Source: Candidatus Pacearchaeota archaeon CG1_02_39_14
Lineage (GTDB): Archaea; Nanobdellota; Nanobdellia; Pacearchaeales; GW2011-AR1
NCBI GenBank assembly: GCA_001872315.1
Contig: MNVZ01000008.1
Coordinates: forward strand, 1 to 33,184
Direction: 5' to 3'
Length of the DNA: 33,184 nucleotides
Every line of letters starts with the position of its first letter. The first letter of the stretch is position 1. The notes below the pieces were generated by a model that saw only the letters and a list, made by a program, of their open reading frames with translations, ran no database searches and was not told where the DNA came from. Shown here in pieces: positions 1 through 8,070 of the stretch. Made by a program: the position numbers and the translations under genes.

Positions 1-258
1 TAAACAATCTACCTTGGTAGCATATTCTTCGGTCTCTAAGGAGACATTGTATTTTCTAATAAGTTGAGGATTGTAAGATTCGCCCTTGATGATTTTATTC
101 CTATTAGTATCCTTCTTAAAGCTAAAGTCTTTCTCAAGCCCTTTTTTCTGCTTTGCACTTTTTGTCTGAGGCAATTTTAAGACACGAGTAAAATAAACAA
201 TTCTGGGACAATATTCATAATTCATCAAATCAGCTGCAGTAATCTTATCGTTTCTCAT
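1..258 (-). CDS. cas4: CRISPR-associated Cas4 (RecB-like nuclease), N-terminal 86 codons, truncated at the window edge
   Basis: My translation of the minus strand from ATG at 258..256 is open to base 1: MRNDKITAADLMNYEYCPRIVYFTRVLKLPQTKSAKQKKGLEKDFSFKKDTNRNKIIKGESYNPQLIRKYNVSLETEEYATKVDCL. The YEYCPRIVYF motif (first Fe-S Cys of Cas4) and ...ATKVDCL (RecB motif-like) fit Cas4, and cas2/cas1 lie nearby. Not in the ORF track because it is partial. Confidence 0.85.
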   Translation of the reverse strand, partial: MRNDKITAADLMNYEYCPRIVYFTRVLKLPQTKSAKQKKGLEKDFSFKKDTNRNKIIKGESYNPQLIRKYNVSLETEEYATKVDCL

Positions 259-303
259 TAATTTCTCAAAAAAATTAACTTTAAAAAACTTCCTAACAAA
301 AGA

Positions 304-332
304 TTTAAATAGAAATAAGATTAATCTTATTT
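304..332 (+). promoter_or_regulatory. TATA-like element (tttaaata, about 304-311) plus a perfect 20-bp palindrome AAATAAGATTAATCTTATTT (313-332) abutting the antitoxin start codon
   Basis: The palindrome is exactly self-complementary and ends one base before ATG(333). The TATA-like box lies about 25 nt upstream of the ATG, consistent with leaderless archaeal transcription. Confidence 0.6.
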
Positions 333-551
333 ATGGAAATAGGAACAACTAAAATGAGCTCAAGAGGACAGGTAGTCATACCTTTAGATATGCGAAAGGA
401 CATAAAAGAAGGAGAGAAATTGATTGTAATAAAGAGAGACGATGAGATAATCCTAAAAAAATCTATTTCTGAAACTGCCTTATGGTCTGAAAAATCTCTT
501 GCAAAAACATGGTTAAATGAAGAAGAGGATGAGGCGTGGAAAGACTTGTAA
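333..551 (+). CDS. AbrB/SpoVT-type (MazE-like) antitoxin
   Basis: TTKMSSRGQVVIPLDMRKDIKEGEKLIV is the swapped-hairpin AbrB N-terminal motif; it overlaps the downstream toxin ORF by 16 bp. Confidence 0.85.
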   Translation: MEIGTTKMSSRGQVVIPLDMRKDIKEGEKLIVIKRDDEIILKKSISETALWSEKSLAKTWLNEEEDEAWKDL

Positions 552-868
552 AAGGAGATGTCATTATTCTTGAGTTCCCTTTTTCAGATTTAATCCAGGC
601 AAAAAGAAGACCTGCCCTTGTTGTTAAAATCCCAAAGGGAGAAGATTTAATTGTTCTTCAAATAACAGCCAAGTCACAAGAACCCCCTGTTGAAATTTTA
701 ATAACCAGCAAAGATTTTGGGCAAGGCAAACTAAAAACAAATAGCTACCTTAGATTGGACAAAGTATTTTCAGTGGATAAATCACTGATAAAATACAAAA
801 TCGGCTCATTAAGGCAGGAAAAATTCAGCGAGATAATAGAAACTGTTTGTGATTATTTGAGGAGTTAA
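536..868 (+). CDS. MazF/PemK-like toxin (endoribonuclease family)
   Basis: KGDVIILEFPFSDLIQAKRRPALVVK is the N-terminal PemK/MazF signature; overlapping-gene organisation with an AbrB antitoxin. Confidence 0.8.
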   Translation: MERLVKGDVIILEFPFSDLIQAKRRPALVVKIPKGEDLIVLQITAKSQEPPVEILITSKDFGQGKLKTNSYLRLDKVFSVDKSLIKYKIGSLRQEKFSEIIETVCDYLRS

Positions 869-872
869 ATTT

Positions 873-1163
873 TTATCTTCCGACTATAACAAACTCCTTG
901 CTCTTTACCCTTTCTTCATCCAAAACACCCATAATTTCCTTGTCAGAAAAGCACGACTTGCAAGAAGGAATTATGAAGACACAATCCTGCTCTCCTAATT
1001 CCAAATCCCTTATTTCTAAAGCAAGCATCTCCATTCTATTCTTTGATATGTCTGCCATAAATGAGCTTTTTTGAACTCTAAAAAACCCATAATTTTTGCA
1101 TTTAGAGGCAATCTTGTTTCTAGTCTTATTCTCACTTATATCATAAATTAACCAATATAACAT
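873..1163 (-). CDS. cas2: CRISPR-associated endonuclease Cas2
   Basis: 96 aa; MLYWLIYDISENKTRNKIASKCKNYGFFRVQKSSF matches the Cas2 beta1 Asp and GFxRVQxSxF motif; directly follows cas1. Confidence 0.95.
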   Translation of the reverse strand: MLYWLIYDISENKTRNKIASKCKNYGFFRVQKSSFMADISKNRMEMLALEIRDLELGEQDCVFIIPSCKSCFSDKEIMGVLDEERVKSKEFVIVGR

Positions 1164-1164
1164 T

Positions 1165-2145
1165 TTATCTCCAAATAAACGGCTTATAATCCTCCGAGTT
1201 GCCTAAAAGGAACCTTGCAATTTCTCTTCCCTGCTCCAAGATAATTGCAGAGATAGTTAATTTCTTGTTGTTAAAGCTTACTTTAAAAGATAGAGATTCC
1301 ATAACTTCTTCAATTATCTTAGTTCTGCCGTCTTTTGTTAAAAGTATTGCTTCTCCTATTTTTTCTAAATCACTGTCAGAAACCTGCTTTCTCACAAACA
1401 AATTAATAATAGCTCTATCAATTATAGGCCTGAACTGTTCAACCAAATCCAAAACCATTGAAGGCTTTCCATATCTATCCATGTGCAAAAATCCAAGATA
1501 AGGGTCAAGACCTGACAAAATACAGGCTCTTTCTATTTCAGAATAAAGTATTCCGTAACCATAATTCAAGGCTGTATTGAAAATATCTTCTGCTTTAGGC
1601 TCCCTGTTTCCAAAAGGCACTATTTTATTCAAGCATGAAAAATAAACAGAAGCGGCATAACCTTCATAGCCTAATAATTTTTGACGGCAATCATCAATCA
1701 ATTCACCTGAAAAAACTTTTAACTTTTTAAGATGCTTCTCTAAGGAAACTATTTCCTTACTGAAAAGACCTTCTCTTGTCTTACTTAATCTTTTAATCAG
1801 AAATAACTGATTTTCCAACTTTGCTTCGAGAATCTTTTTTACTAGCCTTATACCCCTTAAATCAAAATAGGCCTTTGCCTGTTCTCTTCTTGTTAAAGTC
1901 GTTCCTCCAAGAGTGCAGGGATAGATTCTTGCAAACGGCCTTCCGCTATAAGAAGTATAGACAATATCAATATTCTTCTCAATAGCAAGTTTGACGACTC
2001 CTTCAGAAATAGAGCTTGGAGAAGAAATTATTATCTGCTCAACCTGGTCAGCAGAATACTCGTCTTCTTTCTCCTTTGTCTTTATGACAAATCTGTTTTC
2101 TTTCTTGGAAAGGTAACTTCCAAATTCATTTACTATTAGTTTCAC
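1165..2145 (-). CDS. cas1: CRISPR-associated integrase Cas1 (apparent GTG start)
   Basis: 326 aa; ALNYGYGILYSEIERACILSGLDPYLGFLHMDRYGKPSMVLDLVEQFRPIIDR is a diagnostic Cas1 motif. The start codon read from sequence is GTG. Confidence 0.97.
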   Translation of the reverse strand: MKLIVNEFGSYLSKKENRFVIKTKEKEDEYSADQVEQIIISSPSSISEGVVKLAIEKNIDIVYTSYSGRPFARIYPCTLGGTTLTRREQAKAYFDLRGIRLVKKILEAKLENQLFLIKRLSKTREGLFSKEIVSLEKHLKKLKVFSGELIDDCRQKLLGYEGYAASVYFSCLNKIVPFGNREPKAEDIFNTALNYGYGILYSEIERACILSGLDPYLGFLHMDRYGKPSMVLDLVEQFRPIIDRAIINLFVRKQVSDSDLEKIGEAILLTKDGRTKIIEEVMESLSFKVSFNNKKLTISAIILEQGREIARFLLGNSEDYKPFIWR

Positions 2146-2160
2146 AAAAATCCAATAGAC

Positions 2161-2189
2161 ATAAAGCTTATAAAAGTTACTATTGTAAC
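2161..2189 (-). promoter_or_regulatory. cas1 promoter: TATA-like CTTTTATAAG with a flanking inverted repeat gttac-tatt-gtaac (2176-2189)
   Basis: The TATA-like box lies about 25 nt upstream of the cas1 GTG on the minus strand; 5-bp perfect arms immediately upstream of it. Confidence 0.5.
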
Positions 2190-2205
2190 GACTTAAAAGT
2201 AATTC

Positions 2206-4731
2206 TTATTCCCCGTCAATCAATCCCGGAACAACATCTTCCCTAGGAACCTTAACGGCATCAGCAACTCTGTCGCCGACTTTCAATTTCACGACGTGCA
2301 CGCCTTGAGTAGCACGGCCCATCACACGCATTGACTTCATTCCAATTCTTATCACCATGCCTTTTATTGTTGTCAGTATTATGCTGTCTTTGTCATCAAC
2401 GCTGACGCTCTTCACTATATTACCTGTCTTTTCGCTGACTTTCAGATTTATAACGCCTTTCCCGCCTCTTGCTGTCTTCCTATAATCCTCTAAAGCACTT
2501 CTTTTACCAAAACCCTTGTCTGTGATAGTCAGGACAGTTGTCTTCTCATTCACAGGAACAAGAGCAACAACTTCATCTGCCTTTCCTAGTTCCACTCCCT
2601 TGACCCCATAACTTGACCTTCCCATGACTCTTACATCATTAGAGCTGAATCTGACGGCCTGGCCTTTCTTTGTAGTCAACAGCACTTCCTGCTTGTCTTC
2701 AACAATTGTAACATTCACTAATACATCCGAGCCGTCAGCAGGCAGATTGATTACTCTGACTCCTGTTGTTCTTGGCTTGCTCAAATCCTTCAGAGTAATT
2801 TTCTTCACAATTCCAAGCTTTGTAGCAAACATCAGATAATCTTTTTCAAAGTCCTTAACAGACATCACATTCGCAATCTCTTCATCCCTCAAATTAAGCA
2901 GGTTTGCCGTGCTTCTTCCTTTGCCCTGCCTTGCTGAATCAGGAACATCATTCGCCTTCAGCCAGTAAACTCTTCCTCTCGTTGTAAAGAACAGTAAGTA
3001 ATCATGTGTAGAACAAGTGAGCATTGTCTTGACAAAATCTTCTTCCTTCAATCCTGCGCCTGTAACTCCACTTCCCCCCCTTCTTTGCTCCCTATACGCC
3101 TTAACATCCATTCTCTTCACATAACTCGAGTTAGTAAGCATGACAACAACATCTTTTTTCTCAACTAAATCTTTTTCTTTTATTTCTGCAATCTTCTTCA
3201 GTACATGCGTCCTTCTTTCGTCCCCGTAAACCTTCTTAAGCTCCTGCGTTTCTTTCTTTACAACTCCAAGTACCTCCTGCACACTATCAAGGATTTTCTT
3301 AAGCCCGGTTATGGCTTCCTTAAGCTTTTTCTCTTCCTCTCTTAATTTGCCATCCTCAAGTCTCGTCAACTGCTGTAATCTCATCTCAAGAACAGACTTA
3401 ACCTGTCTTTCATTCAGTCCAAACTTCTTCATTAACCCTTCAGCAGCTTCCTTGGTGCTGTCGGCCTTCTTAATCAAGGCAACAACCGCGTCAATATCTT
3501 TCAAAGCTATCAGCAAGCCAAGAACAATCTCCAATCTCTCTTCGGCCTTCCTCAAATCAAATCTTGTCCTCTTTGTGACAATATCTTTCCTGTAATCGAT
3601 ATAGACCTTTAGGTAATCCTTAAGTCCAAGAATCTGCGGCTTCCCATTCACAAGAGCGAGGATGTTAGCGTCAAAATTGTTCTGCAGTTTTGTCAGCTTA
3701 TACAATTTGTTCAGGGTATATTTAGAATCAACATCCTTCTTTAGTTCTATCACTATTCTTGTCTCTCCTTTGGCAGACTCATCCCTTAAGTCAGAAACAT
3801 CAGGCAGCTTTTTTTCAGTAGCAAGTTTCGCAATATCCTTAACTAACTCTGCCTTGTTAACCATATAAGGAATTTCTGTAACTATTATCCACGGCTTTCC
3901 TTTATGCTCCTCTATCTTCGTTTTTGCACGCATGATTATCTTTCCCTTTCCTGTTTCGTACATCTCCTGTATTCCTTCCCCGGTTATGTATCCACCAGTT
4001 GGAAAATCAGGCCCTGTTACAATCTGCATCAGCTCTCCCGTAGTAATTTCTGGCTTGTTAATCTGTGCAACAATAGCATCACAAAGCTCTGTCAGATTAT
4101 GCGGGGGAATATTTGTGGCCATTCCAACTGCAATACCTGTCGTTCCATTAAGCAGCAGGTTAGGAAGTTTCCCGGGAAGAGTTTTTGGCTCTTTATGGGA
4201 ATTATCATAGTTCGGCTGCATCTCAACAGTTTCCTTTTCAATATCATTAAGCAACTCTTGGGATATTTTGCTTAGTTTTGCCTCTGTATATCTCATTGCC
4301 GCTGGAGAATCCCCGTCAGTGCTTCCAAAGTTTCCCTGCCCATGCACTAAAGGATATCTTAAAGAAAAGTCCTGTGCCATTCTGACCATAGCATCATAAA
4401 CAGCAACATCCCCGTGTGGATGAAATTTACCTAATACTTCCCCGACAACAGTTGCAGATTTCTTGGTCTGCTTGTCAGGAGTTAAGCCAATTTGATGCAT
4501 AGCATAAAGAATTCTTCTATGGACCGGCTTCATTCCATCTTCTGCAGCAGGCAAAGCTCTCTGGACAATGACAGACATGGCATAATCTATGTATGCCTTC
4601 TCCATCTCCTCAGTAATCTCCTTTATGGCAACTCCCTTCTCAACCTGCTCCTTCAGCCTTCTCTGAACTTCCATTTTTTCCACCTTCTCATCTGCCTTCT
4701 TCTCTCCGTTTTCTTTCTCTTTATCGCTCAT
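2206..4731 (-). CDS. gyrA: DNA gyrase subunit A
   Basis: 841 aa; [20 protein letters not shown], catalytic [11 protein letters not shown] Tyr motif, and GyrA-box-like EQRRGGSGV, supporting gyrase over topo IV. Confidence 0.96.
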   Translation of the reverse strand: MSDKEKENGEKKADEKVEKMEVQRRLKEQVEKGVAIKEITEEMEKAYIDYAMSVIVQRALPAAEDGMKPVHRRILYAMHQIGLTPDKQTKKSATVVGEVLGKFHPHGDVAVYDAMVRMAQDFSLRYPLVHGQGNFGSTDGDSPAAMRYTEAKLSKISQELLNDIEKETVEMQPNYDNSHKEPKTLPGKLPNLLLNGTTGIAVGMATNIPPHNLTELCDAIVAQINKPEITTGELMQIVTGPDFPTGGYITGEGIQEMYETGKGKIIMRAKTKIEEHKGKPWIIVTEIPYMVNKAELVKDIAKLATEKKLPDVSDLRDESAKGETRIVIELKKDVDSKYTLNKLYKLTKLQNNFDANILALVNGKPQILGLKDYLKVYIDYRKDIVTKRTRFDLRKAEERLEIVLGLLIALKDIDAVVALIKKADSTKEAAEGLMKKFGLNERQVKSVLEMRLQQLTRLEDGKLREEEKKLKEAITGLKKILDSVQEVLGVVKKETQELKKVYGDERRTHVLKKIAEIKEKDLVEKKDVVVMLTNSSYVKRMDVKAYREQRRGGSGVTGAGLKEEDFVKTMLTCSTHDYLLFFTTRGRVYWLKANDVPDSARQGKGRSTANLLNLRDEEIANVMSVKDFEKDYLMFATKLGIVKKITLKDLSKPRTTGVRVINLPADGSDVLVNVTIVEDKQEVLLTTKKGQAVRFSSNDVRVMGRSSYGVKGVELGKADEVVALVPVNEKTTVLTITDKGFGKRSALEDYRKTARGGKGVINLKVSEKTGNIVKSVSVDDKDSIILTTIKGMVIRIGMKSMRVMGRATQGVHVVKLKVGDRVADAVKVPREDVVPGLIDGE

Positions 4732-4928
4732 TCTTCATCCCCCATATCATTTTCATCTATTTCTCTTCCTACAACCTCTTTTTCAGGAAATACGCTTCCT
4801 GTAAATCCGCATTTTTTACACATCCAGCTTCCTGTCATCCCTGCAGCTATCATCATCACATCTTCGCTTCCACATTTCGGGCAGAATTTCCTACTAAGCA
4901 TCTTCCCCCTCATTTCCTTCAGCGTCAT
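4728..4928 (-). CDS. small zinc-ribbon protein encoded between gyrB and gyrA
   Basis: 66 aa; FCPKCG...[10 protein letters not shown], two CxxC knuckles; overlaps gyrA by 4 bp. Confidence 0.75.
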   Translation of the reverse strand: MTLKEMRGKMLSRKFCPKCGSEDVMMIAAGMTGSWMCKKCGFTGSVFPEKEVVGREIDENDMGDEE

Positions 4929-5085
4929 AGCTTACCGAGATTGCGTGCTCATCATCAATATCAAACTCAAATGTCTGCTTGCTGTCTCTAAGTTCATTCA
5001 GCTTTCCCATTAGCTCATCTATCTCCTCATCATTTAAGGAAAATTCAAGCATTTCAACTTCTGTTTCTTCCATTTCATCTTCCAT
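4894..5085 (-). CDS. small acidic protein of unknown function encoded between gyrB and the zinc ribbon
   Basis: 63 aa, Glu/Asp-rich; start codon overlaps the gyrB stop (TAATG) and its 3' end overlaps the next ORF. Confidence 0.6.
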   Translation of the reverse strand: MEDEMEETEVEMLEFSLNDEEIDELMGKLNELRDSKQTFEFDIDDEHAISVSYDAEGNEGEDA

Positions 5086-6989
5086 TATATATCGACCTCC
5101 GCTTCATGCGCCTTGGCGAGGATAAATTCTTTTCTTGGGGCAACATCATCTCCCATCAGCTTTGAAAATAATTCATTTGCAAGAGCGGCATCCCCAATTG
5201 TTACCCTATTCAGCAGTCTTGTATCCGGATTCATTGTAGTATCCCACAACTGCTCTGAATTCATCTCTCCCAATCCCTTGAATCTTTGTACAAGCGCATT
5301 ATCTCCAAGTTTTTTCACAATCTCCTTTAATTCATCATCAGAATAAACATAATGGTCCTTCTTCTTTCTTACTTTATACAAAGGCGAGACAGCGATGTAA
5401 ATATTTCCTGAATCAATCAACGGTTTCATAAACCTGAAAAAGAAAGTCAGCAATAATGTCCTTATATGCGCCCCATCAACATCTGCATCAGTCATTATTA
5501 TTACCTTATTATATCTTAATTTATCAGCATCAAACTGGTCCCCAATTCCTGTTCCGATAGCTGTAATAAGATTTGCAATCTCCTCATTGCTGAAAACTTT
5601 AGCAGCATTTGCTTTTTCAACATTCAATATCTTTCCCTTCAATGGCAGAATTGCCTGAAATTCCTTATTCCTTGCCTGCTTGGCGGTTCCTCCTGCAGAT
5701 TCTCCTTCAACCAAATACACCTCGGTATCTTCTGTTTTTTTACTTGAGCAATCAGCCAGCTTTCCGGGAAGCCCGCCGACAGAAAAGGCATTCTTCCTTC
5801 TTACCAGGTCCTTGGCTTTCTTAGCGGCATTCCTCGCTTTCTGCGCATCTATCGCCTTGTTGACAATTCTTTTTGCAATCGCAGGGTTTTCCTCAAAAAA
5901 TTCCCCAAGAGCCGCAGATGAAACTCTGTCAACCAATCCTTTTATCTCGTTGTTGCCAAGCTTCGTCTTTGTCTGTCCCTCGAATTGCGGTTCAGGAACT
6001 TTAACAGAAACAATAGCAGTCAGGCCCTCACGAACATCATCTCCTGTCAGCCCTTCTGCCTTGATCATGTTGTTCTTTTTTGCATAATCATTTATCGCCC
6101 TTGTCAAAGCAGTCTTGAATCCAATGACATGTGTCCCGCCTTCAACAGTATTGATTGTATTTACAAAGCTCAAAACATTTTCCTGATATCCCGAGTTGTA
6201 CTGAACCGCTATCTCAACAATAACATTTTCCTCTTCCTTGACATAATATACTGGTTTTGTGTATAAAACTTCCCTGTTCCCATTGGCCCATTTGACAAAT
6301 TCTATTATGCCACCTTCATAATGGAAGGTTTCTTTCTTTCCCGTATTCTCATCAGAGAGCTTTATCTTCACACCCTTATTCAAAAATGCAACCTCTCTGA
6401 ACCTGGTCTCAAGAGCAGAAAATTCAAATTTAGTCGTTGAAAAAATAGTATCGTCAGGCATGAATGTGACTTCAGTTCCTGTATCCCCTTTCTCTGTGTT
6501 CCCAAGAGTCTTTAACTTGTACAATGGCGTCCCAATTCTGTACTCTTGCTCATATATTTTCCCTTCTTTCTTGATTGTAATTTTCATATTCTTGCTCAAG
6601 GCGGCAACAACAGAAATTCCAACGCCATGTAATCCTCCTGAAATTTTATAGCTCCCCTTGTCAAACTTTCCTCCTGCATGAAGCTTTGTTACAACAACTT
6701 CAACGGCAGGAACTTTATAGACAGGATGAATATCAACAGGAATTCCACGCCCATTATCTTTAACGGTAACACTGCCATCTTTATTCAAAGTAACTTCAAT
6801 AAGGTCGCAATAGCCAGCCATCGCCTCATCAACAGAATTATCCAGAACCTCATAAACTAAGTGGTGCAGGCCCTGCTTTCCTGTACTTCCAATATACATG
6901 GCAGGCCTCTTTCTAACACCTTCCAGTCCTTCAAGAACCTTTATCTTCTCTGCCGAATACTCCTTGCTTCCTGTTTCTTTGTCTACCAT
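5085..6989 (-). CDS. gyrB: DNA gyrase subunit B
   Basis: 634 aa; LEGVRKRPAMYIGSTGKQGLHHLVYEVLDNSVDEA, VEGESAGGTAKQARNKEFQAILPLKGKILNVEKA, MTDADVDGAHIRTLLLTFFFR. Confidence 0.97.
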   Translation of the reverse strand: MVDKETGSKEYSAEKIKVLEGLEGVRKRPAMYIGSTGKQGLHHLVYEVLDNSVDEAMAGYCDLIEVTLNKDGSVTVKDNGRGIPVDIHPVYKVPAVEVVVTKLHAGGKFDKGSYKISGGLHGVGISVVAALSKNMKITIKKEGKIYEQEYRIGTPLYKLKTLGNTEKGDTGTEVTFMPDDTIFSTTKFEFSALETRFREVAFLNKGVKIKLSDENTGKKETFHYEGGIIEFVKWANGNREVLYTKPVYYVKEEENVIVEIAVQYNSGYQENVLSFVNTINTVEGGTHVIGFKTALTRAINDYAKKNNMIKAEGLTGDDVREGLTAIVSVKVPEPQFEGQTKTKLGNNEIKGLVDRVSSAALGEFFEENPAIAKRIVNKAIDAQKARNAAKKAKDLVRRKNAFSVGGLPGKLADCSSKKTEDTEVYLVEGESAGGTAKQARNKEFQAILPLKGKILNVEKANAAKVFSNEEIANLITAIGTGIGDQFDADKLRYNKVIIMTDADVDGAHIRTLLLTFFFRFMKPLIDSGNIYIAVSPLYKVRKKKDHYVYSDDELKEIVKKLGDNALVQRFKGLGEMNSEQLWDTTMNPDTRLLNRVTIGDAALANELFSKLMGDDVAPRKEFILAKAHEAEVDI

Positions 6990-7076
6990 TTTGACACAAA
7001 TTCAGTAAGAAAAGTGAAACTTCCTTTATAAACCTTTATATGCTAAAAATGCATTTTACCGACGATAAAATCAAGA

Positions 7077-7358
7077 TTAGAATTTTTTGGCTGATTTCTG
7101 GCCGGTATCAGAATCTTTGCTTCTTTCAGCCTTCTTAGCCCTTACCTTCTCAACCCTTTCTCTCTCTTTAGTAATCCTTTTGTCTCTTGCCTTATAGAAT
7201 GCCTCTGTCCATTTGATCTTTCTCCTATCTCTTTTAAGCTTCAAATGGTTCTTTTGGCATTTATTAGAACAATAATAGTTTATGGTTCCGTCATTCTTCA
7301 TCAAAAAAGTGCCCTTGTAATCATCCTGCTCTCTTCCACAAAAAACACATTTTGCCAT
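7077..7358 (-). CDS. rpl24e: archaeal large ribosomal subunit protein L24e
   Basis: MAKCVFCGREQDDYKGTFLMKNDGTINYYCSNKCQKNHLKLKRDRRKIKWTEAF, L24e zinc-finger pattern. Confidence 0.93.
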   Translation of the reverse strand: MAKCVFCGREQDDYKGTFLMKNDGTINYYCSNKCQKNHLKLKRDRRKIKWTEAFYKARDKRITKERERVEKVRAKKAERSKDSDTGQKSAKKF

Positions 7359-7359
7359 T

Positions 7360-7644
7360 TTAGCTATGTGCTCCCTTTGTTATCTTTCCTTTTGCTCTTC
7401 TTGCTTCAATTTCCGTCTCTCTTAATATAAGGTAATCCCCTATTTTGACAGGGCCTTTAACATTTCTTCTCATTGTCTTCCCTTCATTCCTTCCCTGAAG
7501 AATTCTCGCCTTAACCTGGGTTACTTCCCCTCTCGCCCCTGTTCTGGCATAAATTTCCTCGACTATAGCATTTACAGGCTCACCTGAAAAAGAGCCCTTG
7601 CTTTCTGTCTTTCCATCCCTAACATTTTGTTTCTTAGAAGCCAT
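7360..7644 (-). CDS. rps28e: archaeal small ribosomal subunit protein S28e
   Basis: [56 protein letters not shown]. Confidence 0.95.
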   Translation of the reverse strand: MASKKQNVRDGKTESKGSFSGEPVNAIVEEIYARTGARGEVTQVKARILQGRNEGKTMRRNVKGPVKIGDYLILRETEIEARRAKGKITKGAHS

Positions 7645-7648
7645 CTTA

Positions 7649-7951
7649 TTACTTGTCCAAAGCGGCTATGTCCTTCTCGGCATCACCAGCCTCTATGACA
7701 GCAACAGCACTTGTGCTGACAGGAATGCCCACTGCAATACCAAGTTTCTGCTTTGAGTCTGCCTCCCTGCACGGAACACCCTTTTCTTTACAAATCAATG
7801 GAATATGTTGTATAATCTCTTTAGGCTCAACATCAGAAGCATAAACAACAAACTTAGCAACACCCCTTTCAACTGCCTTGGTAACTTCGTTAATCCCTTT
7901 ATCTACCTTGCCAGTTTTTCTCGCCTTTTCAATAATAGTGTAAACATCCAT
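7649..7951 (-). CDS. rpl7ae: ribosomal protein L7Ae (start corrected from 7966 to an internal ATG)
   Basis: [12 protein letters not shown]-type motif ([43 protein letters not shown]). The track's GTG start precedes GCGGAGGAAAAAAATG; GGAGG is well spaced as a Shine-Dalgarno for the ATG at 7951. Confidence 0.93.
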   Translation of the reverse strand: MDVYTIIEKARKTGKVDKGINEVTKAVERGVAKFVVYASDVEPKEIIQHIPLICKEKGVPCREADSKQKLGIAVGIPVSTSAVAVIEAGDAEKDIAALDK

Positions 7952-8013
7952 TTTTTTCCTCCGCACTTTCTTCCGAAAGCCTCATTGGTAATGGATGATA
8001 AAAATCAGGGTAT

Positions 8014-8045
8014 TTAAATATTGCTCTTGCTCCTGCAATATTTAA
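8014..8045. promoter_or_regulatory. 11-bp perfect inverted repeat ttaaatattgc / gcaatatttaa (10-nt spacer) overlapping TATA-like sequence upstream of the ribosomal operon
   Basis: Read directly: arms 8014-8024 and 8035-8045, spacer tcttgctcct. Confidence 0.5.
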
Positions 8046-8070
8046 GCTCTGGTATTTTAATTCAGCCCGT

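Noticed and set aside
1-2200. CRISPR repeat-spacer array
   Set aside because: Looked for regularly spaced direct repeats around cas4/cas2/cas1; none seen. Any array must lie outside the window.
2624-6860. Many plus-strand ORFs (e.g. 3904-4275, 4492-5013, 5680-6087)
   Set aside because: Antisense to gyrA/gyrB with low-complexity Ser/Leu/Phe composition; gyrA and gyrB are unambiguous on the minus strand.
7951-8010. Kink-turn in the L7Ae leader
   Set aside because: A small hairpin is visible, but I could not place tandem G.A pairs with a 3-nt bulge convincingly; kept only as a leader-structure observation.
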